Below, in pieces: positions 39,010 through 46,816 of a stretch of 64,000 nt of DNA. The stretch comes from Microbacterium halotolerans (GTDB taxonomy: Bacteria > Actinomycetota > Actinomycetes > Actinomycetales > Microbacteriaceae): contig NZ_KZ984054.1 in assembly GCF_003569805.1 (NCBI RefSeq), positions 124,001 to 188,000 on the forward strand, read 5' to 3'. The notes beneath the pieces were generated by a model. The model saw only the letters and a program-made list of their open reading frames with translations, was not told the origin of the DNA and did not search any database. The stretch's first letter is position 1. Each line of letters begins with the position of its first letter. The position numbers were made by a program, and so were the translations under genes.

Positions 39010-39058
39010 GCATGCTGCCGTTGCACGCATGCGTTTCGTCTCTGCCGCGGGGGAGACG
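39010..39058 (+). other. Hairpins in the rplS leader
   Basis: GCATGC (39010-39015) pairs with GCATGC (39027-39032), and CGTCTC (39037-39042) with GAGACG (39053-39058). They lie in the roughly 200-nt leader before rplS. L19 leaders are autoregulated in some bacteria; whether this one is cannot be told here. Confidence 0.35.
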
Positions 39059-39153
39059 AGGGCCGCCGGAGCTTTCCGTGTCGGTCTCACCGTACAAGCG
39101 ACTCTTTCCAGAGGATCGCGGTCGACCCGTGGCGGCTGCAGAGAGACAGTGAC

Positions 39154-39504
39154 ATGAACATCATCGATGCCATCGACGCGGCTTCGCTGCGCACCGACAT
39201 CCCCGAGTTCGGCCCGGGCGACACCGTCAAGGTGCACGTCAACATCGTTGAGGGCAACCGCTCGCGTGTGCAGGTGTTCCAGGGCGTCGTCATCGGGCGC
39301 CAGGGCTCCGGTGTGCGCGAGACGTTCACGGTCCGCAAGATCAGCTTCCAGGTCGGCGTCGAGCGCACGTTCCCCGTGCATTCGCCGATCATCGAGAAGA
39401 TCGAGCGCGTCACCCGCGGTGACGTTCGTCGCGCGAAGCTGTACTACCTGCGCGGCCTCACCGGCAAGAAGGCCCGCATCCGCGAGAAGCGCGACAACGG
39501 CTGA
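39154..39504 (+). CDS. rplS: 50S ribosomal protein L19
   Basis: A 116-aa ribosomal protein at the 30S-50S interface. It begins [20 protein letters not shown] and contains [19 protein letters not shown] and the signature [19 protein letters not shown]. Length and sequence are standard. It is preceded by a leader of about 200 nt with possible structure and followed by a strong terminator, so it is a single-gene unit. Confidence 0.98.
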   Translation: MNIIDAIDAASLRTDIPEFGPGDTVKVHVNIVEGNRSRVQVFQGVVIGRQGSGVRETFTVRKISFQVGVERTFPVHSPIIEKIERVTRGDVRRAKLYYLRGLTGKKARIREKRDNG

Positions 39505-39512
39505 CATCCTTC

Positions 39513-39560
39513 AGCAGAGCCCTGTGCCCCGGATCTCGGGGCACAGGGCTCTGCTCTTTT
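39513..39560 (+). terminator. Rho-independent terminator after rplS
   Basis: AGCAGAGCCCTGTGCCCC (39513-39530) is perfectly complementary to GGGGCACAGGGCTCTGCT (39538-39555), an 18-bp stem with a 7-nt loop, followed by CTTTT. Confidence 0.95.
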
Positions 39561-39660
39561 CGGCGCGCGAGCGAGAGCAGCCTCCGTGTCGCAAGAGGCT
39601 CCCTGCTGCGATGTGGAATGCTGGACAGAGCGCCTGCGTCGGCGCCGAGCGAAGGACGAT

Positions 39661-40470
39661 ATGAGCGATTCACTTTCCGCTGACCCTGCTGCGGACGATA
39701 TGCCGGTGACCTCGCGACGCGAGCTCCGCCAGCGGCAGGAAGCGGAACGCGGCGGGAAGCAGGAGAAGAAGGAGCACAAACGCGGCGGGGCGCTCCTGTT
39801 TCTGCGCGACGTCGTCGTGATCATCGTGATCGCCGTGCTGATCTCCTTCCTGATCAAGACCTTCGTCGTGCGGTCGTTCTACATCCCATCCGGTTCGATG
39901 GAGAATACGCTCCAGATCGACGACCGCATCCTCGTCGACGAAGTGACGCCGCTGTGGAACGAGTACGAGCGCGGCGAGATCGTCGTCTTCGCCGACCCCG
40001 GCGGCTGGCTCGACCCGAAGACGGAGCCGGAGCGCTCCCCTGTGAGCGAGGGCATCGACTGGTTCCTCACGATGATCGGACTGTCTGCGGCGGACAGTGA
40101 GGATCACCTCGTCAAGCGGGTCATCGGCACACCGGGGGATCACGTGGTCTGCTGCAATGCTCTCGGCCAGGTGACGGTGAACGGCAAGGCCATCGACGAG
40201 ACAGGGTACCTGAAGCTCCCCGACGGGGACACGAAGGCGTCCCGCGACGGGTTCGACGTCACCGTTCCCGATGATTCGCTCTGGGTGATGGGCGACAACC
40301 GCAACAACTCGTTGGACTCGCGCTACAACCGCGAGCAGCCCGGCGAAGGCTTCGTCCCGGTCGACAACGTGGTCGGACGGGTGTTCTTCCGCACATGGCC
40401 GTTCGAGCGCTTCGGCTGGATGAGCGCGCCCGACGTGTTCGCCGCAGTGCCGTCACCGGACGACGAATGA
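39661..40470 (+). CDS. lepB: Type I signal peptidase LepB
   Basis: Cleaves signal peptides of secreted proteins; 269 aa. A charged cytoplasmic N-terminus (1-43) precedes one membrane helix (about 46-66). The catalytic Ser lies in IPSGSMENTL (Ser79) and the Lys in DHLVKRVIGTPGDH. MGDNRNNSLDSRYN is the last signature. The ATG at 39661 follows GAAGGACG. The frame is open to 39586, but that part overlaps the terminator region. The stop overlaps the rnhB ATG (ATGA). Confidence 0.95.
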   Translation: MSDSLSADPAADDMPVTSRRELRQRQEAERGGKQEKKEHKRGGALLFLRDVVVIIVIAVLISFLIKTFVVRSFYIPSGSMENTLQIDDRILVDEVTPLWNEYERGEIVVFADPGGWLDPKTEPERSPVSEGIDWFLTMIGLSAADSEDHLVKRVIGTPGDHVVCCNALGQVTVNGKAIDETGYLKLPDGDTKASRDGFDVTVPDDSLWVMGDNRNNSLDSRYNREQPGEGFVPVDNVVGRVFFRTWPFERFGWMSAPDVFAAVPSPDDE

Positions 40471-41150
40471 GCACCGCACCTCCGACACTCGAGCTCGAGC
40501 GGAGGCTGCTCGGGCAGGCTCCGCTCATCTTCGCGCTCGACGAGGTCGGCCGGGGCGCTTTGGCAGGTCCCGTCGCCGTCGGTGCGTCGGTGATCGACGC
40601 CTCAGTCGCGGAGAGCGCTGTGCCAGCGGGGCTGAAGGACTCCAAGCTCATCACGGAGAAACGACGCCCGGATGTCGCCTCCCGCGCCGCGAGCTGGGTG
40701 ACGGGATCGGCGGTCGGCTGGGCGAGCCCCGCCGAGATCGACGAGGTCGGCATCGTGCGCGCGCTCGGGTTCGCAGCGCTGCGCGCCATCGAACGGCTCG
40801 CGGCAGCGGGATTCGCCCCTGACAACGGCATCGTGCTGCTCGACGGCAACCACGACTACATCACACCGACCGCCCGCGCATCCGACGAGTGGGCCTCCGC
40901 GGCACGCCTCGACGTGCGGCCGGTGATCAAGGGCGACCGCACCTGTGCGTCGATCTCTGCGGCATCCGTGGTGTCGAAGGTGGCCCGCGACGAGCACATG
41001 GTCGCGCTGCACACCGACCACCCGCACTATGCATGGGAGCGCAACAAGGGCTACGCCAGCGCCGCGCACCGCGAGGCCATCGCCGGTCACGGCCTGAGCG
41101 ATCACCACAGGCGCTCGTGGGCCATCGCAGACGCGCCGGCACTGTTCTGA
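40467..41150 (+). CDS. rnhB: Ribonuclease HII
   Basis: Cleaves RNA in RNA-DNA hybrids and single ribonucleotides in DNA; 227 aa. The catalytic acidic residues lie in FALDEVGRGALAGP (about 22-35) and VLLDGNHDYI, and KGDRTCASISAASVVSKVARD is the conserved core. It is coupled to lepB by a four-base overlap. The gene order rplS-lepB-rnhB is conserved in actinobacteria. Confidence 0.96.
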   Translation: MSTAPPTLELERRLLGQAPLIFALDEVGRGALAGPVAVGASVIDASVAESAVPAGLKDSKLITEKRRPDVASRAASWVTGSAVGWASPAEIDEVGIVRALGFAALRAIERLAAAGFAPDNGIVLLDGNHDYITPTARASDEWASAARLDVRPVIKGDRTCASISAASVVSKVARDEHMVALHTDHPHYAWERNKGYASAAHREAIAGHGLSDHHRRSWAIADAPALF

Positions 41151-41206
41151 CGTCTGCCGCGGCATCCGACCTCGCGGCTCCGCGCACGAGCAGGCGCTCT
41201 CGCACG

Positions 41207-41212
41207 TAGGAT
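41207..41212 (+). promoter_or_regulatory. -10-like box TAGGAT before the DUF2469 gene
   Basis: TAGGAT ends 9 nt before the ATG at 41222. The ATGGAGCC that overlaps it could also act as a ribosome binding site, so the box could be coincidence. Confidence 0.35.
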
Positions 41213-41221
41213 GGAGCCACC

Positions 41222-41548
41222 ATGGATGAGGACCCGTTCGACGACTTTGACCGCGAACTCGAGCTTGCGCTGTACCGGGAGTACCGCGACGTGGTGTCGC
41301 AGTTCCAGTACGTGATCGAGACGGAGCGGCGCTTCTATCTCGCCAACGACGTGAACGTCGTCCGCCACGACACGGAGCACGACTTCTATTTCGAGTTGAC
41401 GATGAGCGACGTGTGGGTGTGGGACGTGTACCGCGCCGACCGCTTCGTGAAGTCGGTGCGCGTGCTGACGTTCAAGGACGTCAACATCGAGGAGCTCACC
41501 CGCCGGGACTTCGAGATCCCGGATGAGCTGTCGCTCGACGGCACGTAG
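41222..41548 (+). CDS. DUF2469 protein
   Basis: A 108-aa acidic cytoplasmic protein of the highly conserved actinobacterial DUF2469 family (MDEDPFDDFDRELELALYRE at its start; VIETERRFYLANDVNV and VWDVYRADRFVKSV later). It is found next to rnhB and yraN in most actinobacteria. The function is unknown. No membrane helices or catalytic motif are visible. Confidence 0.9.
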   Translation: MDEDPFDDFDRELELALYREYRDVVSQFQYVIETERRFYLANDVNVVRHDTEHDFYFELTMSDVWVWDVYRADRFVKSVRVLTFKDVNIEELTRRDFEIPDELSLDGT

Positions 41549-41661
41549 CACGCGCCGTTCCCCTCACAGGGGAGAAGAATCCCGCAGAACCCGCGTGATC
41601 ACGCGGATGGCGGCCATTCACACCCTGTCGGTCGCCGTCGCGGCCGGTCGAGTCTGGTGCC

Positions 41662-42024
41662 ATGGCACACAAAGACGACCTGGGCAGGGCGGGCGAGGAA
41701 CGAGCAGCCGACGAACTGCGTCGCCGCGGCTTCTCCATCGTCGACAGGAACTGGCGATGCCGCGCCGGTGAGCTAGACATCGTCGCCGCGCGCGCAGGGG
41801 TGATCGCGGCCGTCGAGGTGAAGACGCGCAGCGGCACCGCGTTCGGCCACCCGCTCGAAGCGATCGGCTCCGAGAAGCTGCGGCGGCTGTGGCGGCTCGC
41901 CCATCTCTGGGCGAGGGAGCACCCCGACATCGCCCGCGGCAGGCGAGTGCGCGTCGACGCGATGGCACTGGTCGGCCGAGATCCGACGACCGCCGCGATC
42001 GACTACGTCGAGGACCTGCGATGA
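41662..42024 (+). CDS. YraN family protein (UPF0102)
   Basis: A 120-aa protein with the predicted Holliday-junction-resolvase-like nuclease fold. The conserved motifs LGRAGEERAADELRRRGFSI, RAGELDIVAA and AAVEVKTRSG give a possible E-x(n)-D-x-E-V-K nuclease site. The function is not established. The stop overlaps the comM start by 4 nt (ATGA), placing it in the yraN-comM-dprA-xerC operon typical of actinobacteria. Confidence 0.9.
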   Translation: MAHKDDLGRAGEERAADELRRRGFSIVDRNWRCRAGELDIVAARAGVIAAVEVKTRSGTAFGHPLEAIGSEKLRRLWRLAHLWAREHPDIARGRRVRVDAMALVGRDPTTAAIDYVEDLR

Positions 42025-43538
42025 GCGTCGCGCGCACGTGGGCCGTCGCGCTGACGGGGCTGCGCGGCGAGATGGTGGAGATCGAGGCCGACGTCACGAG
42101 CCACACGCCGGAGTTCCGCATCATCGGGCTGGCGGACAAGACGCTGGGAGAGGCGTCGCGCCGGGTCGTCAACGCGAGCGAGAACTCGGGGCTCGAGCTC
42201 CCGCCGCGACGGATCACCGTGAACCTGTCGCCGGCGAGCCTGCCCAAGCACGGGTCGGCGTTCGACCTCGGCATCGCGGTGGCCTCGCTCGCCGTCGCCG
42301 GCGTCATTCCGCGCGCGCCGATCGCGCGGACCGTGCACCTGGGTGAGCTCGGTCTCGACGGCCGTCTCCGACCGATCACCGGTGTGCTGCCCGCCGTGCG
42401 TGCGTCGGCGGAACGCGGCTTCGAACGCGTCGTCGTGCCGAGGGCGAACGAGGCGGAGGCACGTCTGGTGCCGGGCATCGAGGTCGTCTCGGCCGTGTCG
42501 CTTCCCGAGGTCGCCCACGGGTACGGCGCCGACGTCACCGTACCCGAGCACAGGGCGGTGCGCCGCGTCACGACCCCGGCTGCGCCTGCAGAAGCGGGCG
42601 ACCTCTGCGATGTGGTCGGGCAGGTCGAGGCGGTCGAGGCGCTCACGGTGGCGGCGGCAGGCGGGCATCATCTGCTGCTGTCGGGCCCGCCGGGCGCGGG
42701 AAAGACGATGCTCGCGAGGCGGCTCCCCGGCATTCTGCCGCCGCTCGACGACGAGGCGGCGCTCGAGGTGGCAGCACTCCGCTCTCTCTCGGGGGAGGCG
42801 GTCGAGGAACTGAACCGCACGCCGCCCTTCGAAGCGCCGCACCACACGGCCACGCTGGCCGCACTCGTCGGCGGAGGCTCGCGGATGTCGAAGCCCGGCG
42901 TGATCTCGCGGGCGAGCCGCGGCGTGCTGATGATCGACGAAGCAGGCGAGGTGCGCGCGGGGGTGCTCGACGCGCTGCGCCAGCCGCTCGAGCACGGCCG
43001 CATCGACATCCATCGCTCCGGCTTCACCGCGAGCTATCCCGCCCGTTTCCAACTGGTGCTCGCGACGAACCCGTGCCCGTGCGGTGAGCACGGCATCCGC
43101 GGCGGCAGCTGCGTGTGCTCACCGAATGCCGTGCGCACCTACCAGCGTCGGCTCTCCGGACCGCTGCTGGACCGCATCGACATCGCGCTGCGCGTGGAAC
43201 GCGTCACCGCAGCTTCGGGCGTGGGCGACGTGACTTCGGATCAGGCGCGTGAGCGGGTCGTCGCGGCGAGAGAGCGCGCCCGGCGTCGGCTGCGCGGCAC
43301 ACCGTGGCTCCACAACGCCGAGGTCCCCGGCGCGTGGCTGCGCAACGAGGGGCCGCGCATCCCGCGCGAGGCGACAGGCGCGCTCGACAGAGCGCTCTCG
43401 CACGGCTCGATCACGCTGCGGGCGTACGACCGCATACTGCGCCTGGCATGGACGCTGAGCGATCTCGCGGGAATCGAGGTGCCGACGGCGCGGGAGATCG
43501 GGCGGGCACTGTATCTGAAGGCGGGAGCGGCGACATGA
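42021..43538 (+). CDS. ComM/YifB family AAA+ ATPase
   Basis: A Mg-chelatase-like AAA+ protein of 505 aa; ComM is a branch-migration helicase active in natural transformation (family knowledge). The N-terminal Lon-like domain (about 1-175) contains ITVNLSPASLPKHGSAFDLG. Walker A is GPPGAGKTML (about 220-229), Walker B GVLMIDEAGE. A Cys-rich loop NPCPCGEHG is also typical. The ATG at 42021 overlaps the yraN stop. It is next to dprA, another transformation protein. Confidence 0.93.
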   Translation: MSVARTWAVALTGLRGEMVEIEADVTSHTPEFRIIGLADKTLGEASRRVVNASENSGLELPPRRITVNLSPASLPKHGSAFDLGIAVASLAVAGVIPRAPIARTVHLGELGLDGRLRPITGVLPAVRASAERGFERVVVPRANEAEARLVPGIEVVSAVSLPEVAHGYGADVTVPEHRAVRRVTTPAAPAEAGDLCDVVGQVEAVEALTVAAAGGHHLLLSGPPGAGKTMLARRLPGILPPLDDEAALEVAALRSLSGEAVEELNRTPPFEAPHHTATLAALVGGGSRMSKPGVISRASRGVLMIDEAGEVRAGVLDALRQPLEHGRIDIHRSGFTASYPARFQLVLATNPCPCGEHGIRGGSCVCSPNAVRTYQRRLSGPLLDRIDIALRVERVTAASGVGDVTSDQARERVVAARERARRRLRGTPWLHNAEVPGAWLRNEGPRIPREATGALDRALSHGSITLRAYDRILRLAWTLSDLAGIEVPTAREIGRALYLKAGAAT

Positions 43539-44743
43539 ACAGCTTCCTTTCCGATGACTCGGTCCGCGAGGCCGCCGAGCGATTGTGGCCTGAGGCTGGG
43601 CGGGCCGAGCTCGGAGACCTGATCGCCCGTGCGACGTGGACGAGCATCGTCGAGCCGAGCGACGGCGTCGCCGGGGCCGTGACACAGATGCTCGGTGCTC
43701 GAGCGGCGCTGGAGGAGACCGAGCGCGCCGTGACCGCGGCAAGTCCATCGCCGCCGGCCGGGCTCGACGCCCCGGCGTGGCACCAGGCGCTGGCCCGCTG
43801 GCGGCCCCGACTCAGACCCGGTCGCGTCACCGAGGCGCTCCGCGCTGCTCACCGCAAGAATCTGATCCTGCTCACCCCTGACGATCAGAGGTGGCCGGAG
43901 AAGTTGAACGATCTGGGGCCGCATGCGCCGATCGCGCTCTGGGTGCACGGGGACCCGAGCACGCTCTCGCAACGGCGCTCGTTCCTATCGATTGTGGGCG
44001 CGCGGGCCGCAAGTCCATACGGCGAACAGGTCGCAGCGGAGCTGGCCGACGATCTCGCGCGCACGGGAGCCGTTGTGGTGTCGGGCGGGGCGTACGGCAT
44101 CGACGGAGCGGCGCACCGCGCGGCGATCAGGGCGGATGGTGCCACGATCGCCGTGATGGCAGGGGGAGCGGACCGCGTCTATCCGGCGGGGCACGCGCAC
44201 CTGCTGCAGCGCATCGTCGAGACGGGTGCGGTGATCAGCGAGGTGGCGCCGGGCGCCGCGCCGACCAAGTTCAGGTTCCTGAAGCGCAATCGGCTGATCG
44301 CCGCGCTGGGCGACGCCACCGTCGTCGTCGAAGCGGCGCAGCGGTCGGGCTCGCTCAGCACCGCGGGCGCCGCCGCGGAGTTGGGGCGACCCCTCGGCGC
44401 GGTTCCCGGGTCGGTGCTGTCGACGACGTCGGCGGGGTGCCACAGGCTGCTGCGTGAGTACGACGCGGTGTGCGTCACCTGCGGCGATGATGCGCGTGAG
44501 CTGATGGAGCTCGGAGCCGATCCCGCAGGCGGGGCGGTCGAGCGGCCGCTCGCCGCGCCGGTCGACCCCGTCACACTCAGAGTGCGCGACGCGCTGGGGC
44601 TGCGCGCATGGCGCAGCGTCGACGACATCGCGCGCAGCAGCGGCGTCGCCCCGACCGAGGTCACGGCGGCGCTCGGACTGCTCGGGCTCGAGGGCGCGGC
44701 GGAGCAGGACGGCGGCAGATGGCGGCTCGGCCGTGTCTCCTGA
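43535..44743 (+). CDS. dprA: DNA-protecting protein DprA
   Basis: Binds incoming single-stranded DNA and loads RecA during transformation and repair; 402 aa. The Rossmann-like core contains LSIVGARAASPYGEQVA, VVSGGAYGIDGAAHRAAI and AGGADRVYPAGHAHLL. A C-terminal winged-helix-like region (about 345-402) contains WRSVDDIARSSGVAPTEV. The ATG at 43535 overlaps the comM stop (ATGA). The frame is open upstream inside comM but without similarity. Confidence 0.94.
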   Translation: MNSFLSDDSVREAAERLWPEAGRAELGDLIARATWTSIVEPSDGVAGAVTQMLGARAALEETERAVTAASPSPPAGLDAPAWHQALARWRPRLRPGRVTEALRAAHRKNLILLTPDDQRWPEKLNDLGPHAPIALWVHGDPSTLSQRRSFLSIVGARAASPYGEQVAAELADDLARTGAVVVSGGAYGIDGAAHRAAIRADGATIAVMAGGADRVYPAGHAHLLQRIVETGAVISEVAPGAAPTKFRFLKRNRLIAALGDATVVVEAAQRSGSLSTAGAAAELGRPLGAVPGSVLSTTSAGCHRLLREYDAVCVTCGDDARELMELGADPAGGAVERPLAAPVDPVTLRVRDALGLRAWRSVDDIARSSGVAPTEVTAALGLLGLEGAAEQDGGRWRLGRVS

Positions 44744-44893
44744 GCGTCCGCGTGCTGCGCGGTGCGTGCTCTCCGCAGCTCCTCGATGCATCGCCGACGC
44801 ACCGTGTCGATTGTCCGACGGTGCGGCCGGCGCACGGTGCACCGCTGCGGCGCGTCACTGCACGGCGGGGCATCGACGCGGGAGACTGGGGGA

Positions 44894-45799
44894 ATGGAGA
44901 TCTCGCGGGCCGCCGAGGCATTCGTGTCGCACCTGGAGAGGGTGCGCCGACTGTCGCCCGCGACGGTGCGGGCGTACCGTTCGGATCTCGCCGACCTCAC
45001 CGACGCGATCGGAGACATCGACGTGGCCGCCGTCGATCTCGAGCACCTGCGCGACTGGCTGTGGCGGGCGACCAAACGGGGCGACGCGCGCTCGACACTC
45101 GCCAGGCGCACCTCGTCGGCGCGGTCCTTCTTCTCCTGGGCGGGCGATGAGGGACTCGCACCCACCGACCCGAGTCTGCGACTGGTGACGCCGAAGCGCG
45201 GGCGGACGCTGCCTCAGGTCGCCACGGCTGACGCTCTGCGCGAGACGCTAGACGCTCTTGCCTCGACTGCGGTCTCCGATGGTGATCCGGTTGCGCTCCG
45301 CGATCACGCGGCGCTGGAGCTGCTGTACGGTGCGGGCATCCGGGTGTCCGAGCTGTGCGGTCTCGACATCGGCGACGTCGACCTCGACCGCGGCACGGCG
45401 AGGGTGCTCGGAAAGGGAGCGAAGGAACGGGTCGTTCCCTTCGGCGCCCCGGCGTCGCGCGCCGTCGCCGCCTATCTGACGCGCGCTCGCCCCGCGCTGC
45501 GGGCGAGGAGTGACCGGGAGACGACGGCACTGCTGCTCGGCGCGCGGGGCGGGCGCCTCGGTCCCAGAGCGGTGTACGACGTCGTCGCGCGAACGATCGG
45601 ACCGTCGGTCGGCTCCGGTGCGGTCGGTCCGCACGCCCTGCGCCATTCGGCGGCCACGCACCTGCTCGACGGCGGCGCCGACCTGCGCGCGGTGCAGGAG
45701 CTGCTTGGCCACGCCAGCCTCGGCACGACGCAGATCTACACCCACGTCTCGTCCGAGCGGCTGAAGGCGACGTACCGGCTCGCGCATCCGCGAGCGTGA
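44894..45799 (+). CDS. xerC: Tyrosine recombinase XerC
   Basis: The chromosome-dimer resolution recombinase, 301 aa. A SAM-like N-terminal domain (about 1-90) is followed by the catalytic domain with the Arg in [24 protein letters not shown], the His in [13 protein letters not shown] and the nucleophile Tyr282. It ends LAHPRA. The location after comM-dprA and the standard length identify it as housekeeping XerC, not a phage integrase. It is separated from dprA by 150 bp. The next gene is convergent. Confidence 0.92.
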   Translation: MEISRAAEAFVSHLERVRRLSPATVRAYRSDLADLTDAIGDIDVAAVDLEHLRDWLWRATKRGDARSTLARRTSSARSFFSWAGDEGLAPTDPSLRLVTPKRGRTLPQVATADALRETLDALASTAVSDGDPVALRDHAALELLYGAGIRVSELCGLDIGDVDLDRGTARVLGKGAKERVVPFGAPASRAVAAYLTRARPALRARSDRETTALLLGARGGRLGPRAVYDVVARTIGPSVGSGAVGPHALRHSAATHLLDGGADLRAVQELLGHASLGTTQIYTHVSSERLKATYRLAHPRA

Positions 45800-45816
45800 G
45801 CGCCTGCGAACGTGCG

Positions 45817-46716
45817 CTATGCGGCTCTGGTGTGGTGGAAGGCGCGTTCGAGAGCAGCGCGAACCGCGACGATGCCCGAGGTGTCGCGGGATGACTCGCG
45901 TGCGGCGGTGAAGAGCTCCCGGCTGGGGGAACCGGGCAGATCGATCAGCGTCACCGGGGTGTCCTCGGTCGTGAGCAGCTGCTCAGGCAGCAGACCGACG
46001 GCGTGTCCGGATGAGATCAGCCGCACCTGTGCGAGCAGGTCGGCCGCGCTGTAGCGGACGTCGGGTTCGAAGCCCGCCTCCCGGCACTGCTGCACCGACC
46101 AGGTCCGCACCGCTGTGCCGACCGGCTCCATGACCCACGGCAGATCCTTCGTGTCGGCGAGCGAGGTGACCGGCGAGTCCGGGCCGACCGCGAGTCGGAT
46201 CGGATCCCTGCCGAGCACGACGCGGTCGAGCCCCGGACGGCGTTCGCGGGTGTGGCCAGGATACTGCTCGGCGATCGCCAGATCGAAACCGCGCGCCTCG
46301 ACCTCGAACAGGCCCTCCTCGGGTGGCAGCACCCACACGTCGACTCGCATGGCGGGGTGAGAGACGGCGAGCACGTCGAGCATGCGCGACAGCAGTGCGT
46401 GGGCGGAAGTCTGCAGCGCGGCGATGCGCACGTGCGGCGGCGTCGCATGCGCGATGTCGATCTCGGCTCGGGCCTGCTCCTCGAGCGCCATCAGCCTTGC
46501 GGCGTGGGCGGCCACGGTCTCGCCCTGCGGCGTGAGACGAACCCGCCGCCCATCCGCTTGGAGCAGCGGCGCCCCCACCTCGCGCTCCAGCTGGGCGAGC
46601 TGCTGCGACACCGTCGACGGCGAGTAGCGCAGCGCGCTCGCCACGGCGGTGATTGTTCCGCGCAGCTGCAGCTCGCGCAGCAGCAGCAGGCGGTGCGTAC
46701 TCCATCCCATGCTCAT
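45817..46716 (-). CDS. LysR family regulator, divergent from putA
   Basis: A 299-aa LysR-type regulator. The N-terminal winged helix-turn-helix is at about 6-64 (GTITAVASALRYSPSTVSQQ at 20-39), followed by a coiled linker and the effector domain, with HVRIAALQTSAHALL at its start. It shares a 100-bp divergent promoter with putA, so control of proline catabolism is likely; the PutA here lacks its own DNA-binding domain. The start ATG 46716 (MSMGWST) is preferred; an in-frame ATG two codons in is possible. Confidence 0.88.
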   Translation of the reverse strand: MSMGWSTHRLLLLRELQLRGTITAVASALRYSPSTVSQQLAQLEREVGAPLLQADGRRVRLTPQGETVAAHAARLMALEEQARAEIDIAHATPPHVRIAALQTSAHALLSRMLDVLAVSHPAMRVDVWVLPPEEGLFEVEARGFDLAIAEQYPGHTRERRPGLDRVVLGRDPIRLAVGPDSPVTSLADTKDLPWVMEPVGTAVRTWSVQQCREAGFEPDVRYSAADLLAQVRLISSGHAVGLLPEQLLTTEDTPVTLIDLPGSPSRELFTAARESSRDTSGIVAVRAALERAFHHTRAA

Positions 46717-46732
46717 CGTTCGATGATAGCGA

Positions 46733-46743
46733 AAGGAATCCTT
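46733..46743. promoter_or_regulatory. Dyad AAGGA-A-TCCTT between the LysR gene and putA
   Basis: AAGGAATCCTT is a palindrome with a central A, lying 16 bp from the LysR start and 73 bp from putA. It is a good candidate operator for the LysR protein. The wider region, CGATGAT to ATGATC, adds partial symmetry. Confidence 0.45.
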
Positions 46744-46816
46744 CGAAATGATCTGCTTTACCTCATGGTTCCTGGAGCGCACGATGGGAGGACGAGGACT
46801 GCACTGAGGAGAACCA

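Noticed and set aside
41549-41661. tRNA-like or terminator structure after the DUF2469 gene
   Set aside because: Only a short TCCCCT-CAC-AGGGGA hairpin without a T run is seen, and no cloverleaf can be folded by eye.
44894-45799. XerC-like recombinase as a phage or island integrase
   Set aside because: Its place after comM-dprA and normal length mark it as chromosomal XerC. No attachment-site repeats or other mobile genes are nearby.
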